This document shows, piece after piece, positions 44,471-52,812 of a DNA stretch of 64,000 nucleotides. The notes beneath the pieces are model-generated. The model did no database searches, had not been told where the DNA came from, and worked only from the letters and a program-made list of their open reading frames with translations. This stretch comes from Sphaerospermopsis kisseleviana NIES-73. Lineage in GTDB: Bacteria > Cyanobacteriota > Cyanobacteriia > Cyanobacteriales > Nostocaceae. The first letter of the stretch is position 1. Every line of letters starts with the position of its first letter. A program made the position numbers and the translations under genes. The stretch covers positions 5,249,162 to 5,313,161 of the forward strand of contig NZ_AP018314.1 of NCBI RefSeq assembly GCF_002368075.1. The letters run 5' to 3'.

Positions 44471-44800
44471 CTATTTCATCTTCTCCAACAATTTATATGT
44501 TGAGTCTTCTTTAGCTGTGGTTGTAACAGATTTTCCCCAACCAATATTTTTACGATAACTGCCTAAAAGTTGAGATTCTGCTAATGATTCTTCGTTGATC
44601 CCTGTTAATGGTTCTACGTCTGGGGCAACATACAGCGCATCAACTGGACAATATAATTCACACATAAAGCAGGTTTGACAATCGCTTTGTCTGGCAATTT
44701 TTGGAGGTGCATCTGGTACTTTATCAAAAACATTTGTTGGGCAAACTTTCACACAGAGATTACATTGAATGCACCGGGATTCACTAACTAATTCAATCAT
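44471..44800 (-). CDS. bis-[4Fe-4S] ferredoxin
   Basis: 109 residues with RCIQCNLCVKVCP and DCQTCFMCELYCP cluster motifs and a C-terminal extension (LLGSYRKNIGWGKSVTTTAK) that may dock a partner. It lies 211 bp downstream of the second flavoprotein on the same strand, parallel to the AprB-like ferredoxin in the 27-33 kb operon. Likely electron partner of that flavoprotein. A repeat separates them. Confidence 0.85.
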   Translation of the reverse strand: MIELVSESRCIQCNLCVKVCPTNVFDKVPDAPPKIARQSDCQTCFMCELYCPVDALYVAPDVEPLTGINEESLAESQLLGSYRKNIGWGKSVTTTAKEDSTYKLLEKMK

Positions 44801-44826
44801 AATAAAAAACCAAAATTAATATTGAT

Positions 44827-45010
44827 GTAGGTTGGGTTAAGCCAATTTTATGTGAGGCTGCACATAATCCTGAAATCCCTTAATTAATCCATCTTTATCT
44901 GCGTTCATCTGCGTTCAATTTAAGTTGTAATCATGTTGGGTTTCCTGGCGTCAAACGCCATTCGCCACAAGACGGGAAACCCGTCCAAGGCGATGGCTCT
45001 CCAACCTACA
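44827..45010. repeat. GTAGGTTGGGTT repeat, copy 1
   Basis: GTAGGTTGGGTT at 44827 and the inverted ending CCAACCTAC at 45001 bound a stretch with TTGGGTTTCCTGGCGTCAAA and GACGGGAAACCCGTCC hairpins. The same family occurs on the other side of the flavoprotein gene at 46678-46800. Confidence 0.6.
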
Positions 45011-45011
45011 A

Positions 45012-46637
45012 TTAAACAGTTACGAGTTCTTTCGCTTTTGTTTCCTGGATAGGTGCAGCTTTTACCCATACTTGATCCAAACCACCACTAATTAAATAAT
45101 GATGTTGGTTAGCATCCTGTTGTGAATAATCTAAATGTTTGTGCATTCCGCGAGTTTCTTTCCGTTCCAAGGCACTGCTATACATCCATCTAGCTGTGGC
45201 TACCATTCCCGCAGCTTCCCTTGTGCGGACAATATTACTATTATCTGCAACTTCACTATGACGAATTTTATGCCAAAGGAAATGTAATCTTTGCAATGAT
45301 TCCCTTAAAGTTTTTTCATTACGGAAATAATTGTGATTGTATGGGAAAACTTCCGCTTGAGTAGCTTTAATGATGTCTTCAGTGTGAATTTGCTTCTCAC
45401 TACCAGAGATAAATCCTACACCACCTACAGCTTGAACTGGTCTTTGGTTGGCTTGCATACCTAAATTATGGGAGTATCTAGCCGCAGACTGTCCTGCCCA
45501 ATATCCTGAAGATAGTGCCCAAGCTGCGTTATGACTACCACCACCGGTAAAGCCACCACAAATTAATTCTCTGGTTGCGGCATCACCGGCGGCATAGAGT
45601 CCACGTACAGAACTACCACAAGTATAATCAGTAATTCTAATGCCACCTGTGCCTCGAACAGTCCCCTCTAAACGCAAGGTGACAGGGAAACGTTGAGTAA
45701 AGGGATCAATACCTGCACGATCAAAAGGTAGGAAGAAATTGGGTTGAGATAAACGCATTGTCACCCGCATTTCTTCTGATGCTTTGTCAATGATGGCGTA
45801 AACAGGCTGAGTTAGCAAAGTTTCGGCAATGACAGAACGCCCTTTTTGCGAACCAGCGCCGGGGATAGGTATACCATCCTCGTAGGTGAAAGTTGCCCAA
45901 TTATAGAATAGGGTTTTAGTTACAGAAGAAAAAGCAGGTGCGATGCCATAGGCGTTGGAAAATTCCATTCCTGACATATCTGCACCCGCTTCGGCTGCCA
46001 TCAGGTATCCATCCCCTGTTAGCACATTGCAACCCAAGGCTTTACTCAAGAAAGCACAGCCTCCGGTAGCAATGATCACTGAATGCGATCGCACAACCCA
46101 CTTTTCACCAGTCTGACGGTTAACCCCTGTCGCCCCAGCTACAGCCCCTTCTGCATCTACCAACAACTGCAAAGCCGGACTGTGATCTAAAATTTTCACC
46201 CCTGCCCGTTTTATTTGTTGCCGCATCAAACGCATATATTCTGGACCTTGGAGACTGCGCCGATAGAGTCTACCGTCTTCATCTCTAGGAAAGGGATAAC
46301 CCCATTCAGCTAGTTGGTTGACGTTCGCATAAGTTTGATCTAGTACCCGTTGCATCCAATCACGGCTAGATAAAAAACCTCCTAAAGCCTCCCTGGAAGC
46401 CATTGCTGCTTCTCTACTGTCGGGTTCTGGTGGGACATACCACACACCGTTACCTGATGCAGCAGCACAGCCACTTGTACCACAATAGCCTTTATCTACT
46501 AAAACCACTTTTGCACCAGTATTAGCAGCACTCCAAGCCGACCAAGTACCAGCAGGACCACCACCAATTACTAACACATCAGCTAATAAGGTTTGATCAA
46601 AATCGCTATCTTGCGAAAATAGTTGTTTTTGAGTCAT
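45012..46637 (-). CDS. FAD flavoprotein, SDH/fumarate reductase/AprA-like, second copy
   Basis: 541 residues. FAD motif VLVIGGGPAGTWSAWSAA, then KGYCGTSGCAAASGNGVWYV, VIIATGGCAFLSKALGCNVL, LTGDGYLMAAEAGADMSGME and the C-terminal GLYAAGDAATRELICGGFTG. It belongs to the same superfamily as the protein at 30.0 kb but is clearly divergent. The Cys-rich KGYCGTSGC stretch near the flavin is notable. Start at ATG 46637 with GAGGAAG upstream. Paired with the ferredoxin at 44.5 kb. The substrate is unknown; an organosulfur or sulfite oxidoreductase role is inference from context. Confidence 0.83.
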   Translation of the reverse strand: MTQKQLFSQDSDFDQTLLADVLVIGGGPAGTWSAWSAANTGAKVVLVDKGYCGTSGCAAASGNGVWYVPPEPDSREAAMASREALGGFLSSRDWMQRVLDQTYANVNQLAEWGYPFPRDEDGRLYRRSLQGPEYMRLMRQQIKRAGVKILDHSPALQLLVDAEGAVAGATGVNRQTGEKWVVRSHSVIIATGGCAFLSKALGCNVLTGDGYLMAAEAGADMSGMEFSNAYGIAPAFSSVTKTLFYNWATFTYEDGIPIPGAGSQKGRSVIAETLLTQPVYAIIDKASEEMRVTMRLSQPNFFLPFDRAGIDPFTQRFPVTLRLEGTVRGTGGIRITDYTCGSSVRGLYAAGDAATRELICGGFTGGGSHNAAWALSSGYWAGQSAARYSHNLGMQANQRPVQAVGGVGFISGSEKQIHTEDIIKATQAEVFPYNHNYFRNEKTLRESLQRLHFLWHKIRHSEVADNSNIVRTREAAGMVATARWMYSSALERKETRGMHKHLDYSQQDANQHHYLISGGLDQVWVKAAPIQETKAKELVTV

Positions 46638-46677
46638 GGAACTTCCTCTTTTTTGTAACATTAATTGATTGAAAAAC

Positions 46678-46800
46678 CGTAGGTTGGGAAGCCACCGTTG
46701 TGGACGGGTTTCCCGGCTGGAAACGAGTGGCGTTTGACGTAAGGAAACCCAACAAAATTCTGAAAATGTTGGGTTGCGCTGTCGCTTAACCCAACCTACG
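46678..46800. repeat. GTAGGTTGGG repeat, copy 2
   Basis: CGTAGGTTGGGAAGCC at the left and CTTAACCCAACCTACG at the right form a terminal inverted repeat, with an internal GGACGGGTTTCCCGGC palindromic block. MITE-like; the family is widespread in cyanobacteria. Confidence 0.65.
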
Positions 46801-46807
46801 TAATAAC

Positions 46808-47608
46808 TTAGACTCCCGGTGTAGTTCCACCATCAACTTGAATTTCTGCACCAGTAATAGAACTAGCTAAATCAGAAACTAAAAATAAAGCTAGTGCAGC
46901 AATTTCTTCAGGTTGAACTATTTTTCCTAAAGGTATTGATTTTACTGCTTGGGCTTGATATTCATCCACAGTAATACTCAAACTCTCTGCATTTTGCACT
47001 GCTAAAGTTTTCGCTCTTTCTGTGTCTGTTAAACCAGGAGAAATGGCATTAATTTTAATATTATCTAGGGCTAATTCTTTAGAAATGCCTCGTGTAAAGT
47101 TGAGCAATGCTGCATTTGTCGTTCCTCCTGGTAGGAAATTAGGACGGGGTGTACGTCCAGCACCACCGATAATGTTAACAATACGTCCATCACCCTGTTT
47201 TTTTAGATGAGGTACAACGGCTCTCACAAAGCGAATATAACCCAAAAGTTTTAAATTCCAAGCATCTAAAAATGCTTCATCACTTAATTCTAAAAATGAC
47301 CCTGCACGGGCTGAACCAGCATTATTAATCAAGATATCAATTTTTCCAAATTGTTCTAATGTTTTAGAAACAACTTTTTCAATATCTTCTGCTTTAGTTA
47401 AATCGGCACTCACACCAATAACTTTAGCATTTGTATCATCTAAGGATTGAATATCAATTACTGCTTGATCAAGTCTTTTTTGGTTGCGAGCAGCAATAAC
47501 GACATTCACACCTTCACTATATAAACCTTTGGCGGTAGCTAATCCAATTCCGGCACTACCACCTGTAACAATTGCTGTTTTACCTGATAGATTTAGTTCT
47601 AAACTCAT
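46808..47608 (-). CDS. short-chain dehydrogenase/reductase (FabG-like)
   Basis: 266 residues. NAD(P) motif GGSAGIGLATA, NNAGSA, and IQVDGGTTPGV at the C-terminus typical of FabG-like SDRs. In place of the usual Tyr-x3-Lys, the alignment shows LPGGTTNAALLNFTRGI after GRIVNIIGGAGRTPRPNF, so the catalytic Tyr and Lys positions are altered. The gene may encode an atypical or inactive enzyme. ATG 47608. A degenerate piece of the dyad motif (CGATAAATTTACC) lies just upstream. Confidence 0.8.
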   Translation of the reverse strand: MSLELNLSGKTAIVTGGSAGIGLATAKGLYSEGVNVVIAARNQKRLDQAVIDIQSLDDTNAKVIGVSADLTKAEDIEKVVSKTLEQFGKIDILINNAGSARAGSFLELSDEAFLDAWNLKLLGYIRFVRAVVPHLKKQGDGRIVNIIGGAGRTPRPNFLPGGTTNAALLNFTRGISKELALDNIKINAISPGLTDTERAKTLAVQNAESLSITVDEYQAQAVKSIPLGKIVQPEEIAALALFLVSDLASSITGAEIQVDGGTTPGV

Positions 47609-47742
47609 AACAGTTGTACCCGATAAATTTACCCAGTGGATTCGTTAATGTATTTCGCGCCAAGAGGTAAAGGAGCAAAGACACAAAGTTTTAGATTTTA
47701 AGTTTTAGATTTTGAATTTTTATTTGCTCCTGAGATGAAAAT

Positions 47743-48183
47743 TTAATTTTGTCTGGCTGCAAATTTTTCTAATAAAAATTGCTTGAGATGTGGCTGTTCT
47801 AAATTAATTCCTAATTCATTAGCTTTTTGAGCAATTTGTTCATAGGTTAAATCTGCTTGAATTGCTTCTGCTATTAAGGCTATTCCTCCGGCTCTTGCAC
47901 CACCAGCACAGTGAATTAAAATTGGTTTCGGCAATTTCTCAATAGCTTGAATTGCTTCTGCTGTTAATTTTTGATTTGCCGCTTGAGAATTTAAGGGAAT
48001 GTTTGTATATTCCAGTCCTACAATTTGTGCTTCCTGCTTTTCATCGTGAACAAAACCATTTTCATCAGGAGAACGTAAATTTAAAACTGATTTGAAACCT
48101 TCTATTGACAATTGTTTTAATTCATCGGATGAAATTTGTCCGGCAATACTCAAATCATTGCTCACCTTTTTAAAATCAGTCAT
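47743..48183 (-). CDS. Blh-type phosphatase / sulfurtransferase-like (DUF442)
   Basis: 146 residues. It fits the DSP-like family known as beta-lactamase hydrolase-like or TIGR01244: FKKVSNDLSIAGQISSDELK, FKSVLNLRSPDENGF, and the P-loop ILIHCAGGARAGGIA. In proteobacterial Blh fusions and SQR-linked proteins this domain is near sulfide oxidation or persulfide metabolism, so a sulfur-related role fits the neighbourhood. The start ATG 48183 has GAGGAA upstream. It follows the GST gene by 22 bp. Confidence 0.8.
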   Translation of the reverse strand: MTDFKKVSNDLSIAGQISSDELKQLSIEGFKSVLNLRSPDENGFVHDEKQEAQIVGLEYTNIPLNSQAANQKLTAEAIQAIEKLPKPILIHCAGGARAGGIALIAEAIQADLTYEQIAQKANELGINLEQPHLKQFLLEKFAARQN

Positions 48184-48205
48184 TTTAATTCCTCTTGTTA
48201 TCAAA

Positions 48206-49417
48206 TCAATAAATAGATGCAAAAACTTTATCTGCTGCTGCTCGTAATGCAGTAGCAGCGCCAGCACTCATATCTCGTGGCGCACAAATTCTATTTCTGA
48301 TATAAGCCAGCGTAATAGTCCCTGTAGCAGCGATAATTGGATCTATACTTTCTTTACCTCCAGTTCTACCGCCTGGTAATAATTCGTTATTACCATTCAG
48401 GAGATAATCAGCTAATAATCGTAGGTGAAAATCCACAGCGTCTTTAATGATTGAGATATCACCTAAAGATTGAACTCCAGAATTTTTGAGAATATCGCTA
48501 ATAGCAACTTCTCGATTATCACTTAATCTTTCAGCCGCTTCTGCACGATATTCAATAAATTCAGCCTCAGCTAAATCTAAAGGTAAGGGATTACCAATAG
48601 GTTCTATGCCAAATCTCCGCCTTAAAAGTAAATTATTAGTAATGTTGTCTGATTTAACTCTGTTGTAAGCAGGACGTTTTTTAAGTGCTGCAAACCAAAC
48701 ATTGATGAGAGGAAAACGAGGATTTCCTTTGATGTGATATCCTCTATATACTGGTAAATTAGCCGCCAATCTATCTAAATGGGGACTATACATAATATCT
48801 ACCAGGCTAAATGTTGATAAAAAATAGGGTTTTGGATATCTCCCTAAAGTCTTTTCAATTTCATCTAATTTAGCTTCAAATTCTGCTTGTAAATTTGCTA
48901 ATTCTTTGGCATCTTCTGGAGGTTGTCTCAAGAATTTATAGGCAATATCCCGAAAACCATTGGTTTCTGCATCTTCAACCCATTGTCTGGCGATCGCATT
49001 TTCTTCTGGATCTTCTGGTAATAACGTTTCCCCAAAATGCTCTTCCAATTCTAAAAGAATATCTTTAGATTCATAAACTAACTTACCCTCAATTTTAGCA
49101 GCAGGTACAAGAGTTGTTGGCACTAAATCTGTGTACCATTTCGGCTTATTACTCAGATCAATAAATTCTGTTTCAAAGGGAATTTGTTTTTCTTCTAACG
49201 CAAACCAAACTCTTTCGCAGAAAGGACACCAAGAGTTACTATCTCTATATAACAATACTGGTGGTTTTCTCTCAGGGGGAAGTTTATACAGACTACTAGG
49301 AATAGGAGTAGTAGAAGGTGCTTGTCCTGGTCTTTTAACTCGACGGGCGGGGGTATTTTGTCGAGCTTTTTCTAATAATTGTTCCCAACTGGATATGGTA
49401 GTGCTTGCAATGGCCAT
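48206..49417 (-). CDS. glutathione S-transferase family, long form
   Basis: 403 residues. A leader of about 50 residues precedes a GST N-terminal domain with SWCPFCERVWFALEEKQIPF (CPFC redox motif), LVPTTLVPAAKIEGKLVYES (cis-Pro and ES pair). A GST C-terminal domain follows, then an extra about 120 residues of helices (RLSDNREVAISDILKNSGVQ and on). Plant and cyanobacterial long GSTs of this type lack known substrates. It lies between the methyltransferase (3 bp) and the phosphatase (22 bp), indicating a tight operon. Confidence 0.85.
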   Translation of the reverse strand: MAIASTTISSWEQLLEKARQNTPARRVKRPGQAPSTTPIPSSLYKLPPERKPPVLLYRDSNSWCPFCERVWFALEEKQIPFETEFIDLSNKPKWYTDLVPTTLVPAAKIEGKLVYESKDILLELEEHFGETLLPEDPEENAIARQWVEDAETNGFRDIAYKFLRQPPEDAKELANLQAEFEAKLDEIEKTLGRYPKPYFLSTFSLVDIMYSPHLDRLAANLPVYRGYHIKGNPRFPLINVWFAALKKRPAYNRVKSDNITNNLLLRRRFGIEPIGNPLPLDLAEAEFIEYRAEAAERLSDNREVAISDILKNSGVQSLGDISIIKDAVDFHLRLLADYLLNGNNELLPGGRTGGKESIDPIIAATGTITLAYIRNRICAPRDMSAGAATALRAAADKVFASIY

Positions 49418-49420
49418 TTC

Positions 49421-50077
49421 TTATCTCGCTTTATTTGGAACGCCGGAAAATACAAATAATTCTTCTTCTTTTGGTGTAGGTAGATGTTCACCTAAATAAC
49501 GATGAATTCCTACTCCCATATCTCCTGTTGCTGTGAGTTTAAAGTTAACTTCCTCAAATCCAAAATCACGGAAGTATTTACGCACGGTTTCTGAATAAGC
49601 AATACCGTTAGAATGTCCACGAGTCCAAAGCACAAATGTGCCTTTTTTACTCAGAAAACTGAGATTTCCTAATAAACGATTGAGTTCATTTTCATCAGCT
49701 AAATTGCCAAAAATACCACAGACAATGACAATATCTGCTGGTACTGCTCCTACATAGTTATCAGCAGCAGTTGCATCACCATTGATAAACTCAATTTGTT
49801 TTGTTAGACCCAATGATTCTATAGTCGCACGTCCCCGTTCAACTAACCCAGGATTGATTTCTACTAATCTTGCATATACATCTTTAGTACGGGGATGATT
49901 TGCTAATGTTCCTAATAAATCTCGTCCATCACCAGCGCAAACACTAACTACCCGAATAGCTCCTATTGGGGAGTGATCTAAACTATAGGAAATATATTCC
50001 TGCACGATTTCTAAACGCTGCTGTAATTTGGGTTCAGTGTTGTAAAGATCGTGCCATTCTAACCAATCTTTTGGCAT
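49421..50077 (-). CDS. SAM-dependent methyltransferase (class I)
   Basis: 218 residues with a Rossmann SAM site: IRVVSVCAGDGRDLLGTLAN (motif I), VYARLVEINPGLVERGRATI (motif II), INGDATAADNYVGAVPADIV and VIVCGIFGNL. It begins MPKDWLEWHDLYNTEPKLQQ, a pattern shared by uncharacterised cyanobacterial and actinobacterial methyltransferases. It could methylate a thiol or other sulfur compound; context only. First gene of the operon methyltransferase, GST, phosphatase; the dyad motif lies 67 bp upstream. Confidence 0.8.
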   Translation of the reverse strand: MPKDWLEWHDLYNTEPKLQQRLEIVQEYISYSLDHSPIGAIRVVSVCAGDGRDLLGTLANHPRTKDVYARLVEINPGLVERGRATIESLGLTKQIEFINGDATAADNYVGAVPADIVIVCGIFGNLADENELNRLLGNLSFLSKKGTFVLWTRGHSNGIAYSETVRKYFRDFGFEEVNFKLTATGDMGVGIHRYLGEHLPTPKEEELFVFSGVPNKAR

Positions 50078-50144
50078 AAAAAAGATTCCCCGATTGCTAA
50101 AAACTTAGATTTTGGAGTGTGTTTTTTATCACTCCAATTTTAAT

Positions 50145-50169
50145 ATACGGTAAACCTATCGAGAATTAG
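50145..50169 (-). promoter_or_regulatory. 25-bp dyad motif, site 9
   Basis: On the minus strand CTAATT - CTCGATAGGT - TTACCG TAT, oriented towards the methyltransferase operon. Confidence 0.65.
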
Positions 50170-50260
50170 TAGTTTAAGGATAAATACAGATTAACATATC
50201 AATTTACAGAAAATCAAGTAGTTAAATAATTAGCTCTCTAGCTAGTAATACGAAAAATGA

Positions 50261-51232
50261 TTAAGTGGTTTGTAATAATTGACTAACTTGCGCTAAGTCT
50301 ACATTTCCACCACTGATAATTACGCCAATTCTCGCTGCTGGTGCTTTAACGCTACCTTCTAATAATGCGGCTGCGGCTATGACTCCAGTGGGTTCAACAA
50401 CGATTTTTAAGCGTTCCCAAATAAAGAACATGGTGCGAATGATGGCTGCTTCCGATACAGTCACCATATCATCTACGTATTCTAAGACTAGGGGAAAGGT
50501 GATTTTACCTAAACTGGGAGTCCTGACACCATCAGCAATGGTCTGGGGATTATAGACAGTTTGCAGGGTTTTGCTGTAAAAAGAGCGAGTAGCATCATCA
50601 GCTAATTCTGGTTCTACACCAATTATTTTACAATTAGGTAAAAGTGCTTTTGTTGCGATCGCACAACCAGAAATTAATCCACCACCACCGCAACATACCA
50701 ATAAGTAGTCTAGTTGTCCCACTTCTTGAATTAGTTCTAATGCAGTTGTACCTTGTCCAGCAATGACATGAGGATAATCATAAGGTGGAATTAAAGTTAA
50801 TTGGCGTTCTGCTGCGAGATTTTTGGTTAATTCTTCCCGGTTAGTTGTGTCACGGTTGTACAAAATGACTTCTGCACCATAGCTGCGAGTTGCAGTTTGT
50901 TTGACTATTGGTGCATCATCAGGCATAACTACAATGGTGGGAATATTGAGTAATTTCCCGGCTAAAGCGATCGCTTGGGCATGATTTCCTGAAGAATAGG
51001 TAATAACGCCTTTTATTTTCTGTTCTACTGATAATTGGACTAGGGCATTATAAGCACCACGAAACTTAAATGCTCCCGTCCGTTGGAAATTTTCGCATTT
51101 AAAAAATACTTGGCTTTGAGTCAGTTCATTGACAGTACCAGAGGTAATTACTGGTGTTTGATGAGCAATACCCACAAGCCGTTTTTGTGCGGCTTTTACA
51201 TCAGTAATAGTAACAAAATCAGATAATAACAT
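50261..51232 (-). CDS. PLP-dependent threonine/serine dehydratase-like lyase
   Basis: 323 residues of the fold-type II PLP family. Schiff-base lysine K56 in RTGAFKFRGAY, Asn in SSGNHAQA, and the phosphate-binding glycine loop CCGGGGLISG. Length and lack of an ACT domain fit threo-3-hydroxyaspartate dehydratase, serine racemase or catabolic threonine dehydratase. The next gene on the left is the methyltransferase operon's site. A role in handling cysteate, sulfo-amino acids or homoserine products is possible but not shown. Confidence 0.86.
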   Translation of the reverse strand: MLLSDFVTITDVKAAQKRLVGIAHQTPVITSGTVNELTQSQVFFKCENFQRTGAFKFRGAYNALVQLSVEQKIKGVITYSSGNHAQAIALAGKLLNIPTIVVMPDDAPIVKQTATRSYGAEVILYNRDTTNREELTKNLAAERQLTLIPPYDYPHVIAGQGTTALELIQEVGQLDYLLVCCGGGGLISGCAIATKALLPNCKIIGVEPELADDATRSFYSKTLQTVYNPQTIADGVRTPSLGKITFPLVLEYVDDMVTVSEAAIIRTMFFIWERLKIVVEPTGVIAAAALLEGSVKAPAARIGVIISGGNVDLAQVSQLLQTT

Positions 51233-51314
51233 TATTTTTTCATAAAGTAACTCTCACCACCACTAATATTAAGTGAGGTGAGAATTTTGCTTTGTATTTT
51301 TTTACAAAACTCGG

Positions 51315-52355
51315 TTAAGGTGCTGGATTAGGATAACGAGTATGAATTGCATCTATTTCTGCGAAAATCTCTTTATCCAAAACCACATTGACACTATCTA
51401 TATTTTCCTGCAATTGTGCCAAAGTTGTTGCCCCAATAATTGTACTTTTCACAAACCAGCGACTTTTGACAAATGCGATCGCTAACTGAGTCGCTGAAAG
51501 ATTATACTTTTTAGCAATCTCCACATAAGCCTTAACCGCTTCTTGTACATTGGGTTTCAAATAACGTTGCCCAAAACCAGGAAACAGAGATATTCTTGTA
51601 TTTTCTAACTGTTGATTTTCTATGTATTTACCAGTTAAAAACCCAAACCCAAGAGGACTATAAGCCAATAAACCCACATCTGTATAACGATAAACTTCAG
51701 CTAAACCTGATTCAAAATTACGATTGAGTAAATTGTAAGCATTTTGAGTTGTCAGAACTTTAGGTAATCCCAAATCATTAGCAATGCGAACAAACTCACT
51801 TACTCCCCAAGGTGTTTCATTGCTTAAACCCAAATAACGAATCTTTCCAGCTTTAATCACATCAGCAAACGCCTGTAACTGTTCCGCAATAGGCACAGTT
51901 TCCCTTTCTAATTCTGGATTATAACTTGTCTGTCCAAATGTAGGAACATAACGATCAGGCCAATGAATTTGATACAAGTCTATATAATCAGTTTGTAATC
52001 TCTGCAAACTATCATTTACAGCCTGTGTAATATTCTCACGGTCAACTTTATTATTTCCACCTCTCAACCAGGAAAAAGGACGACCGGGACCAGCTATTTT
52101 AGTCGCAACTATGAGTTTATCTCGTTGCTGTTTCTTTAACCATTCCCCAATATAAGCCTCAGTTTTTCCTTGGGTTTCGCCGCGAGGAGGTACAGGGTAC
52201 ATTTCCGCAGTATCTAAGAAATTTATCCCTTGGGCAACACCATAGTCAAGTTGTTGATGCGCCTCCTCAATAGTATTTTGATGCCCATAGGTCATCGTTC
52301 CCAAGCAAATTTCTGAAACCTTGAGGTCGCTTCCAGGAAGTTGGTTGTATTTCAT
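51315..52355 (-). CDS. aldo/keto reductase (Tas-like)
   Basis: 346 residues forming a TIM barrel. Catalytic tetrad: Asp and Tyr in NFLDTAEMYPVP, Lys in KLIVATKIAG, His in LYQIHWPDRY. KVDRENITQAVNDSLQRLQTD and the C-terminal STIIGATTLAQLQENIDSV bind NADP. Closest to E. coli Tas and plant-like NADPH reductases. It could reduce aldehydes formed by TauD/SsuD. Two dyad motifs lie between it and the divergent porin gene. Confidence 0.87.
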   Translation of the reverse strand: MKYNQLPGSDLKVSEICLGTMTYGHQNTIEEAHQQLDYGVAQGINFLDTAEMYPVPPRGETQGKTEAYIGEWLKKQQRDKLIVATKIAGPGRPFSWLRGGNNKVDRENITQAVNDSLQRLQTDYIDLYQIHWPDRYVPTFGQTSYNPELERETVPIAEQLQAFADVIKAGKIRYLGLSNETPWGVSEFVRIANDLGLPKVLTTQNAYNLLNRNFESGLAEVYRYTDVGLLAYSPLGFGFLTGKYIENQQLENTRISLFPGFGQRYLKPNVQEAVKAYVEIAKKYNLSATQLAIAFVKSRWFVKSTIIGATTLAQLQENIDSVNVVLDKEIFAEIDAIHTRYPNPAP

Positions 52356-52425
52356 AATGTTTGAATAATGCTCCTTAATTCCATTTTGTTACAAAAACTA
52401 ATAATATCGCTATCTTTTAAACATA

Positions 52426-52450
52426 CACTAAATCTACCGATTTATCGGAG
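52426..52450 (+). promoter_or_regulatory. 25-bp dyad motif, site 10
   Basis: CACTAA - ATCTACCGAT - TTATCG GAG. Upstream of the leftward aldo/keto reductase gene by 71 bp. Confidence 0.5.
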
Positions 52451-52595
52451 TTAATAGCTTGACAACTATACTATCATACCCAAACTAGATGGACAAGCCT
52501 TTGTAAAAATTAATTTAAAATTCTAAAAAATGTATCCATGAATACTCACATTTTAGTTTTTTTATGAAATAGTGCTACTTATCAATCATTAACTA

Positions 52596-52620
52596 CAGTA
52601 TCTTGATAGAATTACCGTAT
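52596..52620 (+). promoter_or_regulatory. 25-bp dyad motif, site 11
   Basis: CAGTAT - CTTGATAGAA - TTACCG TAT, 192 bp upstream of the porin start codon. Confidence 0.7.
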
Positions 52621-52812
52621 ATTGTTTTTATACATAAGGTAATTGTGTCATTACTCTAGGCTTTTATGTCATTAATAATACAAAACTAACCCAGATAGAC
52701 CTACAAGAAAGTTCTATCTGAGAAGTTCGATTTTCTCCTGTGATTCAGTGTGAAATTCTATGTAATTTCGTGTCGGCTCTAATTCTGTGTGTGTGTGGGG
52801 TTATCAACCAAA

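Larger units (their letters stand above)
52356..52812. other. divergent promoter region with two dyad motifs
   Basis: 457 bp between the aldo/keto reductase and the porin gene. Sites at 52426-52450 and 52596-52620 are listed separately. A GT-rich stretch (TGTGTGTGTGGGG) precedes the porin start. No gene was recognised. Confidence 0.6.
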
